Assembly: GCA_039028895.1 (NCBI GenBank)
Contig: JBCCHF010000004.1
Location: 62,001-126,000 of the forward strand
Source: JAHDCJ01 sp039028895
GTDB taxonomy: Bacteria; Bacteroidota; Bacteroidia; Chitinophagales; Saprospiraceae
DNA length: 64,000 bases
Reading direction: 5' to 3'
In this document: piece by piece, positions 44,602-54,674 of the stretch
Layout of the letters: each line of letters opens with the position of its first letter
How positions within the stretch are numbered: the stretch's first letter is position 1
Made by a program: the position numbers and the translations under genes
Notes under the pieces: model-generated
Database searches by the model: none
Told to the model about the DNA's origin: nothing
What the model saw: the letters and a program-made list of their open reading frames with translations, nothing else

Positions 44602-45441
44602 CTATTCCTGTTTTCCCTTGATGTGAATGTCCCTTTGCGGAAAAGGAATCTCCACATTATTTTCCCTGAACAGCTCATCGATTCGAAAACGAATATCAGA
44701 CTGGACATCATCTATGCCTAGCATATCTTCTGAAAAGAAAAAAACTTCAAAGTTTAGTGAAGAGTCCGCAAATTGCTGAAATCGTACAAAAGGTGTTGGT
44801 TTTTTCAAGACCTGACCATGCTCATTCACGGCTTGTAGTAGTAGTTCTTTGACTTTTGCCGTATCAGAACCATATGCTACCCCAACCTGAACCGAAAACC
44901 TGGCCATCTTATCATTATGACTCCAATTGACCACACTTTCAACAACCATTTTCGAATTGGGGATAATTAGCATAACATTGTTCCTCGACCATACTTGCGA
45001 GGTACGCATCCCTATTTTTTCTACTTTGCCGATTGTGGTTCCTATCTGGATAACATCACCTACTTCAATTGACCGATCAAACAACAAAATAATTCCTGAA
45101 GCAAAATCATTAAAGGTCTGCTGCAAACCCAGCCCGATACCTACAGCGAGCGCAGCGGCACCACCCCAAATTACAGTTAGTTGGATGCCTAGCGCCTGTA
45201 GGGCCATAAGGATCGCAATAACATAAGTAAAATACCTAAGTATCTGGTTAACTGCAAATCGGCTTCCTCTGTCAACTTTTCTCCGCTTATAGTACCTTGG
45301 TAAAAGTATTTTTATCAATACCCAAAGTATTAGCCTTGCGATCGTCAGGATGAGGAGCGCATAAAAAATATTGATCAAAGGAAACTCAAAGTCAGTCCCT
45401 TCAAAAAATTTGGTTTCGAGAAATTGTTGTAACGTTTCCAA
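44602..45441 (-). CDS. Small-conductance mechanosensitive channel (MscS family)
   Basis: 279 aa. Three membrane helices (about 22-45, 65-85, 90-115), the third being the pore helix with AAALAVGIGLGLQQTFNDFASG, then the beta domain with GDVIQIGTTIGKVEKIGMRTS and the C-terminal IPFPQRDIHIKG. Releases solutes on hypo-osmotic shock. Starts at TTG; no ATG is available before the first helix. Lies between the polyprenyl synthase gene (convergent) and uvrB (same strand). Confidence 0.9.
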   Translation of the reverse strand: METLQQFLETKFFEGTDFEFPLINIFYALLILTIARLILWVLIKILLPRYYKRRKVDRGSRFAVNQILRYFTYVIAILMALQALGIQLTVIWGGAAALAVGIGLGLQQTFNDFASGIILLFDRSIEVGDVIQIGTTIGKVEKIGMRTSQVWSRNNVMLIIPNSKMVVESVVNWSHNDKMARFSVQVGVAYGSDTAKVKELLLQAVNEHGQVLKKPTPFVRFQQFADSSLNFEVFFFSEDMLGIDDVQSDIRFRIDELFRENNVEIPFPQRDIHIKGKQE

Positions 45442-45509
45442 GGGTTATTGTACGAATGTCGTTTAGATGGAGTTATCAAATAATGACTTTTCAGGAACAA
45501 AAATACGGT

Positions 45510-47543
45510 CTATCCGAAAACAAAACGGTCTTTCAGTAATTTTTGCAATGCATAAAGTTCATCTCTGAATTGAGCAGCTGTAATGAAATCCAGTTCTTTC
45601 GCAGCTTTTTTCATTTTCGATTCTGTTTCTGCAATCACTTTTTCTAACTGATCGCGATCCATATACTGAACAACGGGATCTGCGGCAAGATCTGCCTTTT
45701 CGGGCTCGATATAGGCTTCTTCTTGATCTTCTTTAACTTCAAGCACAGACGACTGTTTAATGATTTCATCTTTTGATTTTGTAACAGTTCGGGGGGTAAT
45801 TCCGTGTTCTTCATTATAAGCCATCTGGATGGCACGACGCCGATTGGTTTCGTCGATAGTTTCCTGCATAGATCGTGTGATCTTGTCAGCATAGAAAATA
45901 ACAAGACCATTCGCGTTCCTGGCTGCCCTTCCTGCAGTTTGCGTCAATGACCTGGCATTACGCAAGAAGCCTTCCTTATCGGCATCGAGAATGGCTACCA
46001 GGGAAACCTCTGGCAAATCGAGTCCTTCCCTGAGCAGATTAACCCCAATAAGTACATCGTAGACACCAAGTCTAAGGTCTCTGAGGATTTCTACACGCTC
46101 AAGTGTGTCGATCTCCGAATGGATATAACGGCATCGCACTCCGTTTTTTGACATAAACTTGGCCAGTTCTTCCGACATCCGTTTAGTAAGCGTAGTGATC
46201 AAAACGCGTTCTTGTCGCTCAATGCGTTGACTGACTTCATGCATCAGGTCATCGATCTGGTTGAGACTTGGCCTGACTTCCACCGGTGGGTCAAGCAGTC
46301 CTGTTGGTCGAACGATCTGTTCAACGACCACCCCTTCGGTTTGCTCGAGTTCGTAATCGCCGGGGGTGGCACTGACATAGACCACCTGGTTAGTCAGACC
46401 TTCGAATTCAGCAAAATTCAATGGTCTGTTGTCAAGAGCGGAAGGTAGCCTGAACCCATAATTCACCAGATTCAATTTCCTCGCCCGATCACCACCAAAC
46501 ATACCTCTCACCTGTGGAATGGTCACATGACTTTCATCGATAATCAAAAGGAAATCTTCCGGGAAATAATCGAGTAGACAAAATGGCCTTGTTCCCGGGT
46601 TTCTGCCATCAAAAAACCGCGAATAGTTTTCAACGCCCTGGCAATAGCCGAGTTCGCGCATCATTTCAAGGTCAAAAGTTACTCTTTCTTTGATCCGTTT
46701 GGCTTCAAGGTATCTTAGCTCACTGTTGAAATAGCCTACCTGCTCAGTCAGTTCATCCTCAATCTGCCTGATGATGCCCTTTAGTCGATCTTTTGGCGCG
46801 ATATACAGGTTGGCCGGAAAAATTGCTAAATCCTTGTATTCTGTAATCCGTTTCCCGGAAACAGGATCAATCGTTTCAAGCGACTCGATCTCATCTCCCC
46901 AAAAGGTGACCCGAAAACCATGGTCTGCATAAGGCAAATTGATATCTACAGTATCACCTCTAACCCTGAAAGTACCCCGGGAAAAATCTGTTTCTGTACG
47001 AGAATATAGACCATCGACCAGTTTATATAAAAAGGCATTTCTTGAAACTGTCATACCAGTCTGGAGCCGGATGATTCCACCTTTGTAATCCTCTGGATTT
47101 CCCATGCCGTAAATACAGGAAACCGAACTCACCACTATCAGGTCACGCCTCCCAGACAACAGTGAAGTGGTTGCTCTAAGCCGTAATTTGTCGATCTCAG
47201 CATTGATAGCCAGGTCTTTTTCAATATAGGTATCTGATGACGTGATGTAGGCTTCTGGCTGGTAATAGTCGTAATACGACACAAAATACTCTATAGCATT
47301 ATCAGGGAAAAACTGTGTAAACTCACCATATAGTTGAGCAGTGAGAGTTTTATTGTGGGTTAACACAAGCGTTGGCCGTTGAACTTCCTGGATGACATTG
47401 GCCATCGTGAAGGTCTTTCCTGAACCTGTGACTCCTAACAAAACCTGCGCTCCCTCCCCATTAACGATGCCATCAGACAATTGGTTTATCGCTTCAGGCT
47501 GGTCACCTGTGGGCTTAAAATTCGAAACAAGTTTGAATTCCAT
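45510..47543 (-). CDS. uvrB: UvrABC excision nuclease subunit B
   Basis: 677 aa, usual length. Damage-verifying helicase-like subunit of nucleotide excision repair. Walker A GVTGSGKTFTM, the beta-hairpin VSYYDYYQPEAYITSSDTYIE (first 20 residues quoted elsewhere as Y-D-Y-Y-Q-P-E-A-Y), helicase motif II LIIDESHV, motif VI QTAGRAARN, and a C-terminal UVR domain (635-672) that binds UvrC. All parts are complete. Confidence 0.97.
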   Translation of the reverse strand: MEFKLVSNFKPTGDQPEAINQLSDGIVNGEGAQVLLGVTGSGKTFTMANVIQEVQRPTLVLTHNKTLTAQLYGEFTQFFPDNAIEYFVSYYDYYQPEAYITSSDTYIEKDLAINAEIDKLRLRATTSLLSGRRDLIVVSSVSCIYGMGNPEDYKGGIIRLQTGMTVSRNAFLYKLVDGLYSRTETDFSRGTFRVRGDTVDINLPYADHGFRVTFWGDEIESLETIDPVSGKRITEYKDLAIFPANLYIAPKDRLKGIIRQIEDELTEQVGYFNSELRYLEAKRIKERVTFDLEMMRELGYCQGVENYSRFFDGRNPGTRPFCLLDYFPEDFLLIIDESHVTIPQVRGMFGGDRARKLNLVNYGFRLPSALDNRPLNFAEFEGLTNQVVYVSATPGDYELEQTEGVVVEQIVRPTGLLDPPVEVRPSLNQIDDLMHEVSQRIERQERVLITTLTKRMSEELAKFMSKNGVRCRYIHSEIDTLERVEILRDLRLGVYDVLIGVNLLREGLDLPEVSLVAILDADKEGFLRNARSLTQTAGRAARNANGLVIFYADKITRSMQETIDETNRRRAIQMAYNEEHGITPRTVTKSKDEIIKQSSVLEVKEDQEEAYIEPEKADLAADPVVQYMDRDQLEKVIAETESKMKKAAKELDFITAAQFRDELYALQKLLKDRFVFG

Positions 47544-47722
47544 TTTTCAGAAAATATTTTTTCAATGCACGACAAAACAAGAGTACATGCACCCCTTTTG
47601 TAACTAAATTATTGTGTCCGCTGGAATTGAAAAACCACAAATCCCTAACTCCAGGCACAACTCCTAAAGTTACGAATCTGAGAGCAGTAATGAAAGGAAA
47701 TTTTCTTTTGGATCAATGAAGA

Positions 47723-49183
47723 TCAATGCACGGCAGCGAGGCGTGCCCTGTAGGCTCCATTATCATTCTGGATAACGATATTATAGATACCTGGAGCAGC
47801 TGTTTTAGGTATAAGATTCAGCGTATTTACACCTTTGAAAGCTTCGACTTCCTTGAATGCGACAAGTACACCTACATTGTCATATAGACTAACAGTATAA
47901 GTATCTGAAACATGGGCTTCAAAGCTAATTTCTCCTCGCTGAATGGAAACCGGATTCGGGAAAACCGTAATATCTTCGAGCGTAAATTGGGTTTGAGGGG
48001 CTAATGCCTGGCTGACAAGTTGGACCTCTTTGGTTACCTCATCCAATTCAGGAATATTTTCGCCAAGGGCTTCCAAATAAGCAATATCTCCGGTGTAGGT
48101 GAAACCAGGGCCGGAGACTCCTGCAATATCAAAGTTGCCTAGGAATTTCTGTTCGTATAGAATGTATGAGTTGATTGGGCAAATATCCTCTACTGCACCG
48201 TTTTTTGACATAAAGTAACTCTGGAAGTCGCAATCGCCCAACACTCTTGGGCTTGGGAAAAACTGGATATCATAAAAATAAATCAGTGAATCTCCTTCTA
48301 CAGTCCATTGACCAGTAACACAGTCGATAATATATTCAGATGGTAAAAATTCGCCTGAAAAATTCGCTCCTGTGTCGTCATCATTTCCGGTTGGATCAGA
48401 GGATGTAAAATCACAGTTCACCACAGCACCTACTGGGGTTGTAGTTCCATCATCGTAAAAACCTGTAATATCTGCAGGTGGTAGTTCCAGGAAGTTCATG
48501 GCAAATCCTTCTATGCCTTGCCCCTGCGATGGTTGAGGTCCGACCGGGAAGAAGTAAGGTCCCAAGCTAACTGCACGTCGTAGTTTACCTTCGATATAAT
48601 TGGATTCTGAGTTCGTTATGGCGTACCCTTTTATAGCTAAAGAAGCATCATTCAATATTCTGACACGATAAGGATAAGCAGCACCGCTATCATGACCTGA
48701 TGGACCAGTCCTAAGGCGACCTTTTTTGAATCTCAGTTCATTCCTGATATCCAGATCACCATTTTTGAGATAAACCACCCCATTTGAGTTATTTTTATTG
48801 ATAACAAGTGATGAAATGGCATTATCGCCAGTAAAATCACCTTCAAGATATTGGTCGCTGTTTAAGTTGGCGTAATTATTCCGCATGATCAACTTCCCAT
48901 TAAAGGAACGCAATACTGCCCCTTCAGCCTTTATGAAGTTACCATGTACCTGCAGGGAACCTTCATTTTCCAATTGAGCAACAGCATTGCCAATAACAAC
49001 ATCTCCAAGTACATGCACCTCTGCACCTTCCTGGATGTGGACGAATTCAGAAATAAAAAATTCATTATTGTGCTGAACATTGATGGGGTCTGTAATACCG
49101 GTTTGGGCCGCAACAGATAAAACCACCAAAAGGCAAAAACTCAAAAGAGCAAAATATTTTCGATATGTATTTGCGCTTAGCAT
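47723..49183 (-). CDS. Secreted protein with T9SS sorting domain
   Basis: 486 aa. Signal peptide 1-26, an N-terminal region of short repeated strands (residues 30-170) that looks like a right-handed beta-helix (HIQEGAEVHVLGDVVIGNAV), a middle domain with several Cys, and a T9SS type A sorting domain at about 410-486 starting with VFPNP. Exported across the outer membrane by T9SS. Cargo function unknown. Starts 14 bp after the 37-residue-repeat protein, same operon. Confidence 0.78.
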   Translation of the reverse strand: MLSANTYRKYFALLSFCLLVVLSVAAQTGITDPINVQHNNEFFISEFVHIQEGAEVHVLGDVVIGNAVAQLENEGSLQVHGNFIKAEGAVLRSFNGKLIMRNNYANLNSDQYLEGDFTGDNAISSLVINKNNSNGVVYLKNGDLDIRNELRFKKGRLRTGPSGHDSGAAYPYRVRILNDASLAIKGYAITNSESNYIEGKLRRAVSLGPYFFPVGPQPSQGQGIEGFAMNFLELPPADITGFYDDGTTTPVGAVVNCDFTSSDPTGNDDDTGANFSGEFLPSEYIIDCVTGQWTVEGDSLIYFYDIQFFPSPRVLGDCDFQSYFMSKNGAVEDICPINSYILYEQKFLGNFDIAGVSGPGFTYTGDIAYLEALGENIPELDEVTKEVQLVSQALAPQTQFTLEDITVFPNPVSIQRGEISFEAHVSDTYTVSLYDNVGVLVAFKEVEAFKGVNTLNLIPKTAAPGIYNIVIQNDNGAYRARLAAVH

Positions 49184-49197
49184 ACTAGATGATCAGA

Positions 49198-50235
49198 TTA
49201 TTCCCAGGCAACCCAGTTGATAATACCGCCCTGAGTTATATCAGCACTATCGATCCGGTAAACCAGAATTTCTGCGAAACTAGTAGTAACCCCTTTAACC
49301 GTAATGTTGACAATGGCATTCGGGGTAAGCGGATTGGTCCGGAAAGTCGCCACAAAATTAGGTGTGACACTAAAACTTTCAGGGAAGAAGATAAAATAGG
49401 ATTGTACTGTTTGTCCTACAAAAGGTTGTCCTTGCGGGTAACCGCCTGACTGCATTTTCTTAAAGGCAGGCGTTCCACCTACATGAATCTCATTGGCATT
49501 CAAGACTCCATTAACATCCAAAAGGAATTGGGGATTATCTGTACCGATTCCTACTTTTTCGTTTTGGGCATCGACAAACAAAAGATGTTCAATACCATCA
49601 GAAATTACTCTGAAATTACCATTTACGTCAAGGAGATGGCTTGGTGATGCTGTGCCGATACCGACATATCCATTAGCGGCATCTGCGTATACCAAGTGTT
49701 CAATACCATCACTGATCACTCTGAAATCGCCGTCTACATCTAAAAGATAACCTGGTGAATCTGTACCGATACCGACAAACCCTGTTGCCGTATTTGCCAA
49801 GAACATATGTTCAAATGAATCTGATAAAATTCGAACGTCTCCGGCAATATCAAGGAGATATTGGGGAGAGGCTGTACCAATACCAATAGCATTTTGAGCT
49901 GGGTTGGCATAGAAAAGATGTTCGAAAGAATCGGAAAGAATAGAAAAGTTAACAGACTCGGCGAGTGCATTTACAGTAAGTTTACCCTGCACGCCATCAC
50001 CTCTAAGCACTGTGACGCCGCCTACTTCGACAGCGATAGTATCATTGCCTGGGAAGCCGATTCGGGTATCATTATTTGGATCATCGTTATGGTAAATGAA
50101 ATCATTGACCCCAGCATTTCCATTTACATCGAGTGTGTAATCAGGAAGTGGTGTACCGATACCCACATTTTGGGCAGCAGCTTGCATGAAGCAAAGCAAT
50201 AGGATTAGACTGCTTAGGCATAGTCTGGTAATCAT
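49198..50235 (-). CDS. Secreted protein with 37-residue VGIGT repeats and H-type-lectin-like C-terminus
   Basis: 345 aa. Signal peptide 1-22. A first VGIGT...LDVNG unit at 23-40, then four tandem 37-residue repeats (99-243), each ISD(S/G)(F/I)EHL then VGIGT then LLDVNG. Such repeats form beta-helical fibres in phage-tail-like and cell-surface proteins. The last 90 residues (YFIFFPESFSVTPNFVATF ... NWVAWE) look like an H-type lectin domain, an inference from strand pattern. No T9SS sorting domain is seen. Probably a surface fibre with carbohydrate-binding tip. Confidence 0.7.
   Translation of the reverse strand: MITRLCLSSLILLLCFMQAAAQNVGIGTPLPDYTLDVNGNAGVNDFIYHNDDPNNDTRIGFPGNDTIAVEVGGVTVLRGDGVQGKLTVNALAESVNFSILSDSFEHLFYANPAQNAIGIGTASPQYLLDIAGDVRILSDSFEHMFLANTATGFVGIGTDSPGYLLDVDGDFRVISDGIEHLVYADAANGYVGIGTASPSHLLDVNGNFRVISDGIEHLLFVDAQNEKVGIGTDNPQFLLDVNGVLNANEIHVGGTPAFKKMQSGGYPQGQPFVGQTVQSYFIFFPESFSVTPNFVATFRTNPLTPNAIVNITVKGVTTSFAEILVYRIDSADITQGGIINWVAWE
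49507..49941 (-). repeat. Tandem 111-bp coding repeats
   Basis: Four in-frame units of 37 codons (the last partial, 34) in the gene 49198-50235. Periods are exact at protein level; DNA copies are diverged, so the array is not fresh. Confidence 0.85.
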
Positions 50236-50282
50236 AGGAGTAGTTTGTCTTAACCTTAGGTTTTCAGTCTCAGTTTACCCAA

Positions 50283-52223
50283 TTAGAAGGTATCTTCGGG
50301 GATGGGGAGAGTAAAGAATATTGTAGTTCCTGTACCCTTAACTGATTCAACCCAAATCTGGCCGCCAAGATTTTCGATAATTCGTTTGCATGTAGCGAGC
50401 CCTATTCCTGATCCTTCGTAATCTTCTTTCGGATTTAAACGATGGAATAGATCAAATATATGACTAATATTCTCTTTGGATATACCAATTCCATTGTCTT
50501 TTACGGAAAAGAGGAAAAAATGTTCCTTTTTCTCGTGTGTGATCTCGATTATTGGAGCTATGTTTTTCCTGAACTTGATGGCGTTAGAAACCAGGTTCTG
50601 GAATAGCTGAAGCAAGTTAGGCGTCGCGGCTCTTACAGTTGGCAACGAACTATATATCAATTTGGCGTCATTCTCTTTAATGGCGAGTTGGAGGTTTCCT
50701 TCCACACTTTTGACAATCTCATTGAGATTTACCTCCATGACTCTTTCGCTTTCAGTGCCTGTTTTGGCGTATTCCAGCATGCTAGACAATAGGCTGTTCA
50801 TACGTTTTGCGGCATCCTGAATGATGTTGAGGAACTCCTGACCATTTTCATCTAAACGGTCTCCGTATCTTCTAAGCAGTAAACCACTAAAGTTACTCAT
50901 CATCCTGAGTGGTTCTTTGAGATCGTGTGCAGCTTTGTTGGCAAACTGTTCCAGTTCTTTATTGGTATGTCTAAGGAACTTTTGTTCGATATTGAGTTTT
51001 TCGATCTCAAGGTCTTTTTTCTCCATTTCATAATGAGCTTGCAGCTCGCTGATGACCTTGTTCTTTTCCTGGTTTACCAGATTTTCTTTGAGTTCCATAT
51101 AAAGGGCCTGGTACTCAAATGCTTTCTTGTAGTCTTCCATTGAGTAATAAGCATCCGAAATGGCACGATATGCGTTTTTTGTAGCTTCTTTGAGGCCCAG
51201 TTTTTTATTGCTTTTTAATGCTCTTTCGAGAAATTCAATAGCCTTTTGCGGATCAGCAGAATGCTGGTAGACTTCTCCTATCCGGTAAAGGCAATCACTA
51301 ATGCCTTCCTGAAATTGAACTTCCTCGCTTATGACAAGGGCTTTGAACAGGGAGTTAAGTGCCTCCGGGTAATCTTTCCTTCTGAAATGGATATCTCCGA
51401 TCTGGATCAGTTTTGGTACCAAGCCCGAACGCTCTCCAAGATCTTCTTTGAGCTTTAAGGCTTGTTCGAGAAACTTTAGTGCCTTCTTGTAATGGTTGAG
51501 GCCAGCGTAGGTTACTCCCATATTGGCGTATGCATTGGCTAATTCACTTAGATTCCCGCTTTCCTCAAAAATAGCCAAAGCTTTTTTCTGGTAGTCTAAT
51601 GCTTTTTTGTAGTCCTTCAGGTAATACAGCACCGTACCTACATTATTATAAGAATAGCCAACACCTGCCTGGTCACCAAGAATTTCTTTTATTCGTAATG
51701 ACTTGAAATAGTTCTCAAGGGATTTTTCGTATTCTCCCAGGCTTTTATAAACGATGCCGATGTTATTATAACAGCGAGCGATTCCTTCCTGAATTCCTTT
51801 TTCCTTGTAAATGGCTAAAGCCTTGAAATAGAGTTCCAGAGATTTCTGAAAGTCACCCAACTTAGCAAAAGCATTACCCTGACCGGTAAATGACTTTGCT
51901 ATCCCTTTCCTGGCCTTCAAAACCTTCCATATTTCAAGAGCCTGGTTGTGATAATCTACAGCCTTTTGAAATTCGGATTGTACCCAATGGATGATACCCA
52001 TCACATTGAAGCTTTCGGCAAGACCTTCAAGGTAATCCAGTCTTTCAGATAGTTTGCGGGCTTGTTGAGATAATTCAAGGGCAGAATCCGGTTCCTTGCT
52101 AGATAAATCTGCGGCATAACTAAGCAATGCCTTTACTTTGCTTTCATCATCCCGCATCAACTGGATGGTAGAAAGCGATAAAGTCTCCTTTTGAACCGAA
52201 TAAAAATTGTCTCTGACTGACAT
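50283..52223 (-). CDS. Cytoplasmic TPR sensor histidine kinase
   Basis: 646 aa without signal peptide or membrane helix. About ten TPR units (40-390) of the repeated ...YNNIGIVYKSLGEYEKSLEN type, a short coiled coil, HisKA with His in NKAAHDLKEPLR, and HATPase with the N box LFQNLVSNAIKF, DNGIGISKE and GSGIGLATCKR. Differs from the kinase at 24433 in being soluble, so it should sense an internal partner, by its TPRs. No adjacent response regulator. Confidence 0.87.
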   Translation of the reverse strand: MSVRDNFYSVQKETLSLSTIQLMRDDESKVKALLSYAADLSSKEPDSALELSQQARKLSERLDYLEGLAESFNVMGIIHWVQSEFQKAVDYHNQALEIWKVLKARKGIAKSFTGQGNAFAKLGDFQKSLELYFKALAIYKEKGIQEGIARCYNNIGIVYKSLGEYEKSLENYFKSLRIKEILGDQAGVGYSYNNVGTVLYYLKDYKKALDYQKKALAIFEESGNLSELANAYANMGVTYAGLNHYKKALKFLEQALKLKEDLGERSGLVPKLIQIGDIHFRRKDYPEALNSLFKALVISEEVQFQEGISDCLYRIGEVYQHSADPQKAIEFLERALKSNKKLGLKEATKNAYRAISDAYYSMEDYKKAFEYQALYMELKENLVNQEKNKVISELQAHYEMEKKDLEIEKLNIEQKFLRHTNKELEQFANKAAHDLKEPLRMMSNFSGLLLRRYGDRLDENGQEFLNIIQDAAKRMNSLLSSMLEYAKTGTESERVMEVNLNEIVKSVEGNLQLAIKENDAKLIYSSLPTVRAATPNLLQLFQNLVSNAIKFRKNIAPIIEITHEKKEHFFLFSVKDNGIGISKENISHIFDLFHRLNPKEDYEGSGIGLATCKRIIENLGGQIWVESVKGTGTTIFFTLPIPEDTF

Positions 52224-52478
52224 GAATGAGCCTGTTTTGAAAAAGGTTTCGGAAACTTGGCTTCTGTGTTTTACAATATCCGATTTTTAAGTTTAACATC
52301 CTAATAACACTTTCCAATAATTTAAAAAGCAATACTTTATCAATTGAAAACCAGCATATAATTGATATTCAGGGGCTTTTAACAAAAAAATTCTTGTAAA
52401 CATTGTACGGAATAACCCGTTCTATAAGTTATCTTCGCGCAATAATTTTATTCACTTAAATTCGAGTAAATCTGAGAT

Positions 52479-52901
52479 ATGGATCTAAGCAAATTTGTGG
52501 CAATTAGCGGCAAACCAGGTATTTTTAGAGTAGTTTCAAACAGAGACAATGGTCTTGTTGTAGAAGATCTAGACACCGGAAAGAAGCGATTCGTTTCTGG
52601 CAGGATCCACCAATTCACTCCGCTTAAAACCATATCGATTTATACCGAATCTGATACTGAAGAACTCGAGGTTGTCTTTGACACCATTAAAGCTCAACTT
52701 TCCGAAAATCCGCCTGTAGCCACTAAGGCATCAAATCAAGATACCAAAGACTGGTTCAGGAAGATCCTTCCTGATTTTGATGAAGACCGGGTTTATGTTT
52801 CTGACATCAGGAAAATTATCAAGTGGTTTAATTTCCTTGATAGCAAGAATCTCCTCGAATCATCTTCTACAGAAGAAAGTGACAGCCAGGAAGAAGAATA
52901 G
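52479..52901 (+). CDS. DUF5606 protein
   Basis: 140 aa. Begins MDLSKFVAISGKPGIFRVV and contains a small beta barrel (residues 1-60: VVEDLDTGKKRFVSG) followed by helices, and an acidic Ser-rich tail. It is a conserved Bacteroidota family of unknown function; the fold hints at a nucleic-acid- or ribosome-linked role, unproved. The peptidase gene follows 45 bp on. Confidence 0.85.
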   Translation: MDLSKFVAISGKPGIFRVVSNRDNGLVVEDLDTGKKRFVSGRIHQFTPLKTISIYTESDTEELEVVFDTIKAQLSENPPVATKASNQDTKDWFRKILPDFDEDRVYVSDIRKIIKWFNFLDSKNLLESSSTEESDSQEEE

Positions 52902-52946
52902 TCTTCTACTTGAAAGTCCATTAGCATTTTTTATCCATAAGAATCT

Positions 52947-54674
52947 ATGAAAGATTTGCCAAATCCGGAAACGCAACTCAAGCGTTCATATCTCCCCGAT
53001 AATTTCCAGGTAACTGACTGGGAATCGCTTCGAAAATTTTATGATGAATTACTGAACAGACCTATCCATTCCGTCGATGATCTGGAAGCCTGGGTTCTCG
53101 ATGAAAACGAATTGGAAGCCGTAACATCAGAAGACAGACGCTGGCGGTATATCCGGATTAGCTGTAACTCCAATGACAAAAAAGCGGAAGAAGCCTTTAA
53201 TTATTTCGTCAAAGAGATTACACCTAATATCGCACAATATAACCAGCAACTCAACCAAAAGCTGGTTAGTTCGCCTTTTGTAAAATCGCTCGACAAAAAT
53301 AAATTCAGGATTTATCTGAGAGACATTGAGAATGCAATCAGGCTGTATCGTGAAGAAAATATTCCGATTCATACGGAAATCCAGATGTACTCTAAGGAGT
53401 TTGCGACTATAGCTTCTGAGATGACCATTATCTTGGATGGCAATGAACTCACCCTCCAGCAAGCTTCGGTTTTACTCACTGAGACTAACCGTGAATTGCG
53501 GGAAAGTGTATACCGGAAAACATCAGAAAGAAGACTGGAAGATGCTGGTAAACTCGATGACCTTTTCGATAAACTTATTGAAAAACGTCAACTCCTCGCC
53601 CAAAACGCCGGTTTCGACAATTTCAGGGATTTCAAATTTGCCGATCTGGGTCGGTTTGATTACGGTCCGGAAGATTGTTATGCTTTTCACGATGCCATCG
53701 CTAATGAAGTGGTTCCATTGGTAGATGAAATGAACAGGCAACGTCAAAAATATTTGGGCATTGACAGAATCCGTCCATGGGACCTGAGTGTCGATCCATT
53801 ATATGACGAACCATTGATGCCTTACAAGAATGTAAACGAACTCATCGAAAAGTCCATACTTTGTCTTTCTGACCTGCACCCCTATTTCGGGAATTGCATT
53901 AGCATTATGGACCAGATGAATCATCTCGACCTTGATTCAAGGAAAGGGAAGCGTCCTGGTGGGTATAATATGCCATTACCCGAAACTGGCATCCCTTTCA
54001 TTTTCATGAATTCAGCCAATTCCATGCGCGACATGCGTACCATGATGCACGAGGCAGGGCATGCCGTACATTCCCTGCTTACCCGTGAAAAGAAAATGAA
54101 CATTGACAAGCGACCGCCATCAGAAGTCGCAGAACTTGCTGCAATGGCCATGGAACTATTGACAATGGACTTTTGGCCAAGATTCTTTGACTCTGAAGAA
54201 GACTACAAAAGAGCACGCATCTGGCAGTTGCAAAAGTCTGTTTCACTGCTCCCCTGGGTAGCCACCATCAGCAAATTTCAGCACTGGTTATATACCAACG
54301 AGGGTCATACCAGCGAAGAAAGGGATAATGCATGGTTAGAGATATTTCACGAGTTTGAGTCAGATACTGTAAACTGGACAGGCCTCGAACCATTCAGTCG
54401 CAAATTGTGGCAGCGTCAATTGCATTTATTCGAAGTTCCGTTTTACTATATCGAATATGGCATGGCTCAATTAGGGGCCATCGCTATTTGGAGAAATTAC
54501 CGAAGAGATCCGGAAAAGACACTCCAGAATTATATAGAAGCACTCGAACTCGGTTATACCAAGCCGATTGGTGAGATTTACGAGAAAGCTGGCATCCAGT
54601 TCAACTTCTCGTCAGCATATGTTAGCGAATTAATGGATTTCGTTAGCCAAGAACTAAAAGAGCTTACCAGCTAA
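52947..54674 (+). CDS. M3-family oligoendopeptidase
   Basis: 575 aa. Zinc metallopeptidase with HEAGH at His368-His372 in MMHEAGHAVHSLL and the third-ligand Glu region PSEVAELAAM about 25 residues on. Fits the PepF/M3 oligopeptidase family, which cuts short peptides. No signal peptide, cytoplasmic. Its end overlaps the convergent nucleotidyltransferase gene by 21 bp. Confidence 0.93.
   Translation: MKDLPNPETQLKRSYLPDNFQVTDWESLRKFYDELLNRPIHSVDDLEAWVLDENELEAVTSEDRRWRYIRISCNSNDKKAEEAFNYFVKEITPNIAQYNQQLNQKLVSSPFVKSLDKNKFRIYLRDIENAIRLYREENIPIHTEIQMYSKEFATIASEMTIILDGNELTLQQASVLLTETNRELRESVYRKTSERRLEDAGKLDDLFDKLIEKRQLLAQNAGFDNFRDFKFADLGRFDYGPEDCYAFHDAIANEVVPLVDEMNRQRQKYLGIDRIRPWDLSVDPLYDEPLMPYKNVNELIEKSILCLSDLHPYFGNCISIMDQMNHLDLDSRKGKRPGGYNMPLPETGIPFIFMNSANSMRDMRTMMHEAGHAVHSLLTREKKMNIDKRPPSEVAELAAMAMELLTMDFWPRFFDSEEDYKRARIWQLQKSVSLLPWVATISKFQHWLYTNEGHTSEERDNAWLEIFHEFESDTVNWTGLEPFSRKLWQRQLHLFEVPFYYIEYGMAQLGAIAIWRNYRRDPEKTLQNYIEALELGYTKPIGEIYEKAGIQFNFSSAYVSELMDFVSQELKELTS

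Noticed and set aside
49198..50235. VGIGT repeat protein as a phage tail fibre
   Set aside because: It has a signal peptide and a T9SS-cargo neighbour, so it is more likely a bacterial surface protein.
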